Source of the DNA: CBDBIG01 sp965205845 [NCBI: bacterium]
GTDB lineage: Bacteria > SAR324
Reading direction: 5' to 3'
Length of the DNA stretch: 64,000 nucleotides
NCBI GenBank assembly: GCA_965205845.1
Contig: CBDBIG010000005.1
Span: 124,001-188,000, forward strand
In this document: positions 1 through 6,888 of the stretch, piece by piece
Layout of the letters: every line of letters begins with the position of its first letter
How positions within the stretch are numbered: position 1 is the first letter of the stretch
Made by a program: the position numbers and the translations under genes
The notes under the pieces: model-generated
What the model was told of the DNA's origin: nothing
The model's database searches: none
The model's input: the letters and a program-made list of their open reading frames with translations, nothing else

Positions 1-354
1 CTCCAGCAGTGCCTCTGCTTGGGGATGGGGTAAAATGGGATTCTCAAAGGCTCGTATCACCACCACGAGGGCATCCATGCCTTGTAGCCCCTGTAACACC
101 TGGGGGTGCAACCCACCACCCTTCGTCTCTTCCCCCATGGGGGCCACAGTATCCACAAAATTAACCTCGGCAAACACCATGCGCCGAGAGTTGTGAATTT
201 GGGTAAGTTTTTTAAGCCTAGGATCAGGCACTTTAATCACGCCCATGTTCTCCTTACGCTTTTGCCCTGGGCCTGTATCTGCACGCAAACCTGTAAGCGC
301 ATTGAACATGGTTGTTTTGCCACTGCCCGGGAGCCCGCTAATGCCTATTTTCAT
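1..354 (-). CDS. ychF: YchF/OLA1-type GTPase, N-terminal part (cut by window edge)
   Basis: The reverse-strand frame starts at the ATG at 354 and stays open to base 1, giving 118 codons. It begins MKIGISGLPGSGKTTMFNAL, which contains a Walker A/P-loop (GLPGSGKT). It continues with an acidic FVDT segment in the position of the G3 motif and a stretch like the YchF family (PDPRLKKL, FENP). YchF/OLA1 proteins are cytosolic P-loop ATPases/GTPases linked to ribosomes and stress. The P-loop here has SGK where most YchF have VGK, so a divergent subgroup is possible. The C-terminal TGS part lies outside the window. Confidence 0.72.
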   Translation of the reverse strand, partial: MKIGISGLPGSGKTTMFNALTGLRADTGPGQKRKENMGVIKVPDPRLKKLTQIHNSRRMVFAEVNFVDTVAPMGEETKGGGLHPQVLQGLQGMDALVVVIRAFENPILPHPQAEALLE

Positions 355-672
355 CGTAAATTCTTGCTTATGTTTTTGTCGCAAAGGCCATTAAAACCAT
401 CTTTAAAGGAATGCTTCTACCTTGCATGGAACAAAGGGGTTTATTTAAAGCGTAGGATCTATATTGAGAGAGGAGAACGGTTCTTTTATTTTCAAAACCG
501 TTGCCCACCCTTAGAATAAAGCAACGTCTTGCCTTTTACCTACATAAAAATACAAAAAGGAACTAGCCAAAATGTAGGAAGTCATGCTCGAATGGATGGT
601 AGCTTCGGCTGTTTACCGTTGTGCTTTTTGACAAGTCTATGCGAATCACCCCACACAAAGGCCCACCCTAGC
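355..672. other. intergenic gap between divergent GTPase and monooxygenase genes
   Basis: Open frames here (for example 106-519 forward) are out of phase with the GTPase gene and have no family-like composition. The gap should hold the divergent promoters of the reverse GTPase gene and the forward monooxygenase gene. I see no clear sigma-70 boxes, hairpin or repeat. Confidence 0.5.
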
Positions 673-1857
673 ATGCGTGTACCCGCACTGCCACCGCTAA
701 AAATCCGTAATTTCACCCTTCCAACCCCCATTATTCAAGGAGGTATGGGCGTTGGTATCTCTTGGGATAGCCTTGCAGGTGCCGTTGCCCATGAGGGGTG
801 TGGGGGCACCGTTTCTTCTGCGGGAACAGGGTATTGGCGCACACAAAACCTGCGCGTTATCAACGGACGCCCGTTAAAGTCAGTCAATTTTAACAATTCA
901 GAAAATTTAAAGGCGATTATTCAAAGTGCCAAGGAAAAATCCCAAGGCAATGGTGCTGTTGGGGTCAACATCCTTTGTGCACTTACCGAATATGAGCGCC
1001 AGGTACGTGCCAGTGTTGAGGGCGGTGCGCAGTATATTATTAGTGGGGCGGGGCTGCCGTTACGCTTACCAGAATACGTCGGTAAGGCTGATGTTGCCAT
1101 TATTCCCATCGTCTCTTCTCCGCGTGTGGTGGACTTGCTGTGCAAGCGTTGGAAACGCCATGGACGTCTCCCTGATGCCATTATCTTAGAAGGTCCTAAG
1201 TCTGGGGGGCATCAAGGGTATACCTATGAACAGTGTTTGATGCCTGAGTATCAGTTGGAAAACATGACCCCTAGCGTTGTCAAAGCATGCAAGGCCTGGG
1301 GCAATATCCCCTTGATTGTGGCTGGAGGTGTTTGGAATCGCCGTGATATTGATATGTATATGAACATGGGGGCCTGTGGGGTGCAAATTGCCACCCGCTT
1401 TATCGGCACCCATGAATGCGATGCTTCTTTGGTATTTAAGCAGGTGTTAATTAATTCTCGTAAGGGGGATATTAGGCTGCTGAAATCCCCTGTTGGCTAC
1501 CCCGCCCGCGGTGTTGCGACCACCCCTTTGGTAAAGCGGGTGGCTGCTGGCATTCGTCCAAAAATCCCTTGCATTTCTAACTGCGTTGACCCTTGCGACC
1601 ACGGTACGGAGTCGAACAAGGTGGGCTATTGCATTGCCGATTCCCTGAGCGATGCTTGGCTGGGGAATTTGGATACAGGGTTATTTTTTTCTGGATCGAA
1701 TGGCTATCGACTAACCCAGTTGGAGTACGTAAAAGACGTGATAGAAAAGCTCGTTGGCAAGGTGGAAGAAACGGCGACATGGGAGCAAGACGATGAAGAT
1801 TACAGGCTTTCTTTGTCTTCAGATACCGTTGTCGCAGCAAAATCCATTGCGCTATAG
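673..1857 (+). CDS. nitronate monooxygenase / 2-nitropropane dioxygenase family flavoprotein
   Basis: 394 residues with the NMO TIM-barrel signature. There is an N-terminal TPIIQGGMGVGIS stretch, a central ILEGPKSGGHQG segment, and a late VAGGVW...GACGVQIATRF block that holds the FMN phosphate. Such enzymes oxidise alkyl nitronates with FMN; FabK enoyl-ACP reductases share the fold. The frame is open from 529, but the first 48 codons match nothing. I chose the ATG at 673 because an AAAGG lies upstream and homology starts right after it. The C-terminal cysteine-rich part (ISNCVDPCDHGTE) is seen in a bacterial NMO-like subgroup. Only 7 bp separate it from moaC, so the two are probably co-transcribed. 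Confidence 0.8.
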   Translation: MRVPALPPLKIRNFTLPTPIIQGGMGVGISWDSLAGAVAHEGCGGTVSSAGTGYWRTQNLRVINGRPLKSVNFNNSENLKAIIQSAKEKSQGNGAVGVNILCALTEYERQVRASVEGGAQYIISGAGLPLRLPEYVGKADVAIIPIVSSPRVVDLLCKRWKRHGRLPDAIILEGPKSGGHQGYTYEQCLMPEYQLENMTPSVVKACKAWGNIPLIVAGGVWNRRDIDMYMNMGACGVQIATRFIGTHECDASLVFKQVLINSRKGDIRLLKSPVGYPARGVATTPLVKRVAAGIRPKIPCISNCVDPCDHGTESNKVGYCIADSLSDAWLGNLDTGLFFSGSNGYRLTQLEYVKDVIEKLVGKVEETATWEQDDEDYRLSLSSDTVVAAKSIAL

Positions 1858-1864
1858 GTTGGCT

Positions 1865-2368
1865 ATGCTCAGTCATTTCAACCCCCTAACCAGCCGTGCG
1901 CGCATGGTAAATGTAGAGCACAAAGTGCGTACTCAACGCATGGCCCGTGCCCGTGGTAGCATTCACATAAGTGCCGAACTGGTGAGCGCTTTGCGTAAAG
2001 GCCAGCTCGAAAAAGGGGATGCTTTTACAACCGCCAAAGTTGCTGGTATTTTGGCCGCGAAGCAGACAGGCCAGCTCATTCCCATGTGCCACCCCTTGCC
2101 TTTGGATGTGGTCGAGATCGAGTTAGAACTCAACGAGGAGACCTGCGAAATTCACATCGATGCCACCGCACGCACCACGGCAAAAACGGGGGTCGAGATG
2201 GAGGCTATGATCGCAGTGAGCGTGGCAGCACTCACTTTTTACGACATGTGCAAAGCCGTCGACAAAGGCATGGTAATCAACACCACGTACCTGGTAGAAA
2301 AAACAGGGGGAAAGAGCGGCCGTTATTACGCCCCCATCCCGCGTGCGCCATCAAACGCAACAACTTAG
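1865..2368 (+). CDS. moaC: MoaC, cyclic pyranopterin monophosphate synthase
   Basis: 167 residues covering the full MoaC family. Seen are MVNVEHK near the N-terminus, GDAFTTAKVAGILAAKQT, the substrate-binding MCHPL, KTGVEMEAM and the catalytic DMCKAVDKGM block. MoaC turns the MoaA product into cyclic pyranopterin monophosphate in molybdenum cofactor synthesis. The frame is open further upstream (from 1754), but homology begins at the ATG at 1865. It follows the flavoprotein gene after 7 bp. Its pathway partners moaE and moaD lie at 40.3-41.3 kb on the other strand, beyond the prophage block, so the phage elements appear to sit between convergent moa genes. Confidence 0.93.
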   Translation: MLSHFNPLTSRARMVNVEHKVRTQRMARARGSIHISAELVSALRKGQLEKGDAFTTAKVAGILAAKQTGQLIPMCHPLPLDVVEIELELNEETCEIHIDATARTTAKTGVEMEAMIAVSVAALTFYDMCKAVDKGMVINTTYLVEKTGGKSGRYYAPIPRAPSNATT

Positions 2369-2379
2369 TTGGTGGGCTT

Positions 2380-2699
2380 TAATTCAAGTTGCACTTCAAT
2401 GTGATTGCCCGTGTTGCCCGCCCAGCGCACCCGTGAGCGTTAGCACCGCACCGCTAGCCTCGGCCAGCAAGCTGGGCAGGGCTGCATTGCATGCCGCTAT
2501 AGAGGGCTGTGGCGATGGCTGCGGCCGGATCGTCTACTGCCACTCTGGACGCTTACCCGTTGCCGTGGCAACATAGCAGCGCAATCCTGCCCGCGGCACT
2601 TGCTTGTGCCTCAAAGGTGCGGGTTTTGCGTGCCGCCACGCCCCCACGGGGTGTCGGTTCCCAGAGCAATCAAGGCTCCACGCAGTTTGCTTTTGTCTT
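2380..2699 (-). pseudogene. remnant of Mu-type tail sheath (gpL)
   Basis: In shifting reverse-strand frames one reads VAVDDPAAAIATAL and, close to the 3' end, RWAGNTGNHIEVQLELK. These match the middle of the intact sheath at 11467-12918 (ANTIATAIQTAC and CRWGGTTGNQIDL). Several frameshifts and stops separate the pieces, so this is not a working gene. It follows the portal remnant directly. In an intact Mu-like phage many genes lie between these two, so an internal deletion has occurred. Confidence 0.65.
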
Positions 2700-3140
2700 C
2701 TGCAGTGGCATTTGGGCCGGAGCGTCCTCATCGAGCAAAGGCATCCCAAACACCTCCATAAAGGCTGCCCAGTCTTTGAGCGCGCATAAGATTTAAACAA
2801 ATAAGCCCAGCATGCCACCCGTGCCAAACCGCCTCAGCACAGGGAGACCCGTTTTGAGGTGGGGTTGGTGCACCATAAACTTGCATGGCATCAGTGCTGT
2901 TCCTTAGCGCATCATCGGCATCGCGTAGGCGTAATTGGCTTAAGGTTTCCCAGTCAAATCGAAACCAACGCGGATCGCGCCAGGCGTAAGAGGGATACCA
3001 TTCAGCACAGCGTGCAGGGTGGGTGCCCCTCCGTTTTGGGGAATAGCTTTACAGCCCAGCCCAAAGCCGAGCTTGCACTGCATTAAAAGACACCCCTTTG
3101 CGGTTGACAAAAACACCTTTAGCCGTATCTTGCGGCGGCT
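2700..3140 (-). pseudogene. remnant of Mu gp29-type portal (DUF935)
   Basis: Reverse-strand pieces read WRDPRWFRFDWETLSQLRLR, then KFMVHQPHLKTGLPV, then ARVACWAYLFKSYA and DWAAFMEVFGMPL in successive frames. This order is typical of the DUF935 portal of Mu-like phages. Several frameshifts break it. The portal is one of the genes missing from the Mu-like element that starts at 3.3 kb, but this remnant has the opposite orientation. It may come from another prophage copy or an old inversion. Confidence 0.65.
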
Positions 3141-3333
3141 TCACAACAAGGCAACAGCGTGTGGTTGTTCAAAATAGGAGCGACCTAAAAAAGGAGACGC
3201 AAAAAAACCACGCCATTAAGAACTTGCGGAAAAACTACTGATGGCGCGCCATGCGAACGAAAGGGGCAAAGCATACGCCCCTTTACAGGCGTTAACATAG
3301 GCTTTTTTATCTCGACAAAAGGCTGTTGTGCCC
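3141..3333. other. gap between portal remnant and outer inverted repeat
   Basis: No convincing reading frame. A GC-rich inverted pair (aggggc...gcccct) occurs near 3260-3283. The expected phage end sequences cannot be pinned down by eye. Confidence 0.4.
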
Positions 3334-3863
3334 GTTCACATGCTTTTACACCACTACAAAACTGCGGGGGGGGGGGGGGTGCGGGATTTAGCGGGATATA
3401 ACGGGATATAGCGGGATATAGCGGGAATTAAAGCGCTTTATGACACAGGCAACGCCCCCCCAATAACCGAGTGTAAATTGTCTCGCCTAAAAAACGGTGG
3501 CATGTGGGTTTGCGCGTTTTCGTTCACATGGCTTTACACTTCTCACAAGGCCCTGTTCGAGGGAATTCGATGGAATTCGAAAGCGTTCGAACCCCCTAAC
3601 ATCAAGCCTTAGCGGGTTTTTTCACAAAATGCCAGGGGGGTTTATGCCCCGCAAAAGTTACAAGCTGGGCACTCTAGCTTTAAACTCAGCTTTAAACTCA
3701 ATTTTTCGCCCTTTTCATGGATCAAGCCCTTGTTTTATAAAGGCTTTTGCGCGATTGGCTCAAAAATAAAAAATAATCTAGCTTTAAACTCCTTTTTTTC
3801 TAAACCGCCCTGCGTTGCACATAAATCACGGGCACAACCTGTTCTATTTCGTCCATGTTTTCT
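3334..3863. repeat. outer inverted repeat, left copy, with G14 tract
   Basis: This segment reappears inverted at 39411-39911. Shared parts include the TCACATG...TTTTACACCACTACAAAACTGC end, a homopolymer (14 G at 3366-3379; 22 C in the other copy) and AGCGGGATAT tandem units (about four here, fewer in the other copy). Also shared are AATAACCGAGTGTAAATTG, palindromic GAATTCGA/TTCGAAC motifs and the last codons of the phage repressor. The repeat ends inside the repressor gene. The tracts make it a likely site of length variation and recombination. Confidence 0.85.
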
Positions 3864-4903
3864 TTCAGGGTGTAAGGTTTTCGCTCCCCCGTTTTGGGGT
3901 TGGGGTCGTCCCATTTTTGGAGCACCAGCCATTCTACTCCCCCTTCTTTGCGCTTTAATTCTTTCACCAATCCCAAACTGGCAAGGTTGTTCGGCTTTAG
4001 CACAAACACCACATCCCCCACCTGTGCCTCGCTTTTAGGCGCGCAAAAACAGATAAAGCCAGGCTCAATCCCCGCGTAAAACAGACTGTGTCCCGTGGCC
4101 ATCACCGCAAAGTCTTCTGCGGGGTTCATATCGGCGGGGCAGTTCGCTTTTACGCTTAAGGGCCTTTTTTGCTGCCAGCCCGCCAGCCCGCATTCCGCCA
4201 AGCCCAGCAGGGTCATGTTGGCAATACCGCTTGTGGTAGGCGGGGGCGGGGGCTGTTTAACCAGTTGCTTAAGCGCGGCCATCTCTTTAAGCAATTCAAT
4301 TTCCCGCCTTTTGGCGTCGAAATCATTCCTCATCGAATGGGTGTCGTTCAGCAGGTTTTGTTGCGCTTCAATTCTGCGCTTCAACTCCGCAATTTCCTGC
4401 TCCAAGGCAAGGGACGGGGCCGGCCCCCCACCAAAGCCCGCGGCCCTCAGGGCCTCGTTTTCTTTGCTCAGGCGGCTGTTTTCCGCTAAATGCACCCTGA
4501 TCATCAGCGCGGTCCCTTCATCCATCTCCACATCGGACGACCGCCAAACCTTAGGCTTGCCCGTTTTTCGAAGCGACTCCGCATCCTCCCGGGCCATTTT
4601 CGCCTCCATCCGCGCGATATCCTCCTCAAGGCTTTCATCCTCGGGGTACATCAGGCTTTCAACAGGGCGCATCGGGCCTTTGCCAGTGGCCAGCCATTGA
4701 ATGGTGACATTAGCCCCATTTGCAATAGCAATTAAAGATTTCCTGGATGGTTCGCTGCCGTCTAAATATCGCCTAAATGTGGCTTGATGAAGTCCTACTT
4801 GGGTAGAGAAAGACTTTTCAGTCTGTCCTTGCATAAGCAGACGGAGCCTTTTGATAAAGTGTCCGAGTTTACTACTCGAACTCGGACCCAAACTCGGACT
4901 CAT
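3800..4903 (-). CDS. phage repressor, HTH plus S24/LexA-like C-terminal domain
   Basis: 367 residues. The N-terminal part has an XRE-like helix-turn-helix (about residues 10-65, FSTQVGLHQATFRRYLDG). A charged coiled-coil-like middle follows, then a C-terminal S24 peptidase-like domain (VMATGHSLFYAGIEPGF ... GDVVFVLKP ... VVPVIYVQRRAV). Such repressors keep Mu-like or lambdoid prophages silent. I chose the ATG at 4903 because GGTGAAAAT precedes it; the frame is open to 4942. The gene is divergent from ner, as expected of a lysogeny switch. Its last about 20 codons belong to the outer inverted repeat and recur as a fragment at 39411-39466. Confidence 0.85.
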   Translation of the reverse strand: MSPSLGPSSSSKLGHFIKRLRLLMQGQTEKSFSTQVGLHQATFRRYLDGSEPSRKSLIAIANGANVTIQWLATGKGPMRPVESLMYPEDESLEEDIARMEAKMAREDAESLRKTGKPKVWRSSDVEMDEGTALMIRVHLAENSRLSKENEALRAAGFGGGPAPSLALEQEIAELKRRIEAQQNLLNDTHSMRNDFDAKRREIELLKEMAALKQLVKQPPPPPTTSGIANMTLLGLAECGLAGWQQKRPLSVKANCPADMNPAEDFAVMATGHSLFYAGIEPGFICFCAPKSEAQVGDVVFVLKPNNLASLGLVKELKRKEGGVEWLVLQKWDDPNPKTGERKPYTLKENMDEIEQVVPVIYVQRRAV

Positions 4904-4991
4904 ATTTTCACCTGTATAACCGTCCTTAGCCCCTATAAACAAAGGATTTCCATTGCCTTGTGTGGTTTTAAAAATAAATATGAACTCGGAC
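4861..4991. promoter_or_regulatory. four AACTCGGAC operator-like repeats
   Basis: The 9-mer AACTCGGAC occurs at 4879-4887, 4891-4899 and 4983-4991, and in inverted form (GTCCGAGTT) at 4861-4869. Three copies lie over the first codons of the repressor and one lies in the repressor-ner intergenic region. Such a cluster at a divergent phage switch suggests binding sites for the repressor or Ner. This is inference. Confidence 0.55.
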
Positions 4992-5094
4992 TCAAAAAAA
5001 AAACAAATTTGCTATTGCATTTTTTTAAACGCTAATGCTATTGTATTTTTAGTTTAAAAAACCGCTTTCTAAAAATTATATCAAAAAAGGCGTC

Positions 5095-5421
5095 ATGGAC
5101 ACAAATACCTCCCAAGACTGGCATTGGATGGACGTTAGGGCAGCCTTGGCAAAAAAGGGCTACACCCTTACCAGGATTTCAAAAGAAAAAGGCTATTCCT
5201 ACGCCTGCGTTTGCTGTCGCGTCAAAATCCAGCGCTGGCCGGATTTAGAAAAAACGATTGCCGATATTATAGGGGTGCACCCGCAGGTGATTTGGCCCAG
5301 CCGTTACAAGGCGGACGGTTCGCCAATGGGCACGGGCATCCGCAAGAAAAGGCTGGCTTGGAGCATGATGAAACAAGGGCATAACACAAACCAACAAGGA
5401 CGCATTACCAAATGGCACTAA
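5095..5421 (+). CDS. ner: Ner/Nlp family DNA-binding regulator
   Basis: 108 residues. It opens with DWHWMDVRAALAKKGYTLTRIS and has HPQVIWPSRYKADG, the hallmark of Mu Ner and enterobacterial Nlp/SfsB. Ner is a small helix-turn-helix protein that turns down early phage transcription. It is the first gene of the rightward early operon, opposite the repressor. The C-terminal tail after residue 70 is longer than in Mu Ner. The next frame starts at 5412, overlapping it by 10 bp. Confidence 0.88.
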   Translation: MDTNTSQDWHWMDVRAALAKKGYTLTRISKEKGYSYACVCCRVKIQRWPDLEKTIADIIGVHPQVIWPSRYKADGSPMGTGIRKKRLAWSMMKQGHNTNQQGRITKWH

Positions 5422-5711
5422 AAACACAACAAACCACAAGCACCCACTGCAAATGCGGGCAGGAACTCTTCCCCAATGCGGACCACAATTATGAGATTAC
5501 CGAGGGTTTTGAAGATGAGAACGGCAATTTTGAGACTGCCACCGCAAAGGCTGTCGTGGAATACAAGCTTGGGTTCGTTAAAAACAAGAGGGAAATCACG
5601 ACCCCCGCATGTCTGGATTGCGCTCTCAAAGAAATCAAGGTTGTCGTGAAATACGAGCTTGAGTTCGTTAAAAACAAGAGGGAAATCACGACCCCCGCAT
5701 TGCGTACTTAA
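5412..5711 (+). CDS. small phage early protein with internal duplication
   Basis: 99 residues, not recognised. The N-terminal half has HCKCGQEL and later CLDC, a possible zinc-binding pair. A segment of about 57 bp (5553-5609) is repeated at 5643-5699 with a 90-bp period. The protein therefore reads YKLGFVKNKREITTPA and then YELEFVKNKREITTPA. The duplication keeps frame. It overlaps ner, so it is probably an early-operon gene of unknown role. Confidence 0.5.
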   Translation: MALKTQQTTSTHCKCGQELFPNADHNYEITEGFEDENGNFETATAKAVVEYKLGFVKNKREITTPACLDCALKEIKVVVKYELEFVKNKREITTPALRT

Positions 5712-5928
5712 CCCTCCAAACTGTGCAAAGAAGTACGCAACAATCTATCCATTGATAGATGCGTAAAAAATTAACAAAAACAAAGACATCAGTATCTTAT
5801 TTGCGAAAAACGGTAAAATTTAACTGCGCAACAAAAATTATTCAAGTTCCACTTTGGGAAATCTGGCCTAAACGATGGGCGAAACTCGCAGACGGGCGAA
5901 TTGTTTGTATAAAAAAGGATACAGCAGC

Positions 5929-6888
5929 ATGCAACAATGGTACAGCGCACAAGAATTAGTCGGTGTGGCAGGGCTACCCAAATCTATAATGGGTCTTCAT
6001 AAACAAGCCACCCGCGAAGCCTGGCGTTCGCGCCCACTCAAACGCAGTGGCGGTGGCAAGGAATACCATTTTTCATGCCTTCCCAGGGCAGCCCAGGCGG
6101 CACTGGCAATGCGCTGGTATACAACCGAACATGAGGGTGGCAGGAAGGCGCTGCAACACTCCAAGAATGGCCCCTCCTCTACTTCCGAGCACCGTTGGGA
6201 TGCGTTTGGCCGTTTGCCAGGGGGCCAACAAAAACGCGGCCACAAGCGCATGGCGGTTTTAATGGCCCTGCTTGCACTGGAGAGCAACGGCTTAACCCGC
6301 AACCAAGCGATTGCAGCCCTGCAAAAACAAGGGGCAGCCCCCGACCGTAAAACCGTGTTCCGTTGGCTTGAGCGGGTGCGTTCCTACCCAATCACCGACT
6401 GGCTTCCGATGCTTGCGCCCAGCCACGGCGGCGAGCAACAAACGGCCAATGGCACCCTTGAGGCTTGGAACTTCTACAAAAGCGACTATTTGCGCCCCGA
6501 ACGCCCCAGCGCCGCGGCTTGCTACCGCCGCTTGCAGCAGGTGTCCGCCCAAAAAGACTGGCAACTGCCCAGTTTAAAAACCCTTACCCGCAGGCTAAAG
6601 CGCGAGGTGTCACGCCCTACGATTATGCTAGCAAGGCGCGGCGAAGGGGCATTAGAAAACACCTACCCCGCCCAAGAGCGCACCGCAAAAGACCTTTTTG
6701 CGCTGGCCTTGGTTTGCGGCGATGGTCACCGCTTTGATGTTTTTACCAAGTGGCCAGGGCAAAAAAAGCCCGTGCGCCCCATGTTGCTTGCCTTGCAGGA
6801 TGTTTACGAGGGGCAAAATTGTGGCTTGGCGGATTGGCTTAAACGAGAGCACCTTGTTGGTGCGTTTAGCTTTTGCCGACCTGCTTAA
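5929..6888 (+). pseudogene. MuA-type DDE transposase, 5' part, broken by a frameshift
   Basis: The ATG at 5929 follows an AAGGA. The protein opens MQQWYSAQELVGVAGLPKS, the MuA-type winged HTH that binds phage ends or enhancer. A second HTH follows (TRNQAIAALQKQG...KTVFRWLERV). The first catalytic Asp is seen in VCGDGHRFDVF. At 6810-6813 a GGGG run, where GGG would keep frame, shifts reading, so this frame ends at 6888. The proper continuation (GKIVAWRIGLNES) is in the next frame. MuA inserts phage DNA by transposition. An identical N-terminus (MQQWYSAQEL) occurs as a fragment at 39015-39071. Confidence 0.85.
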
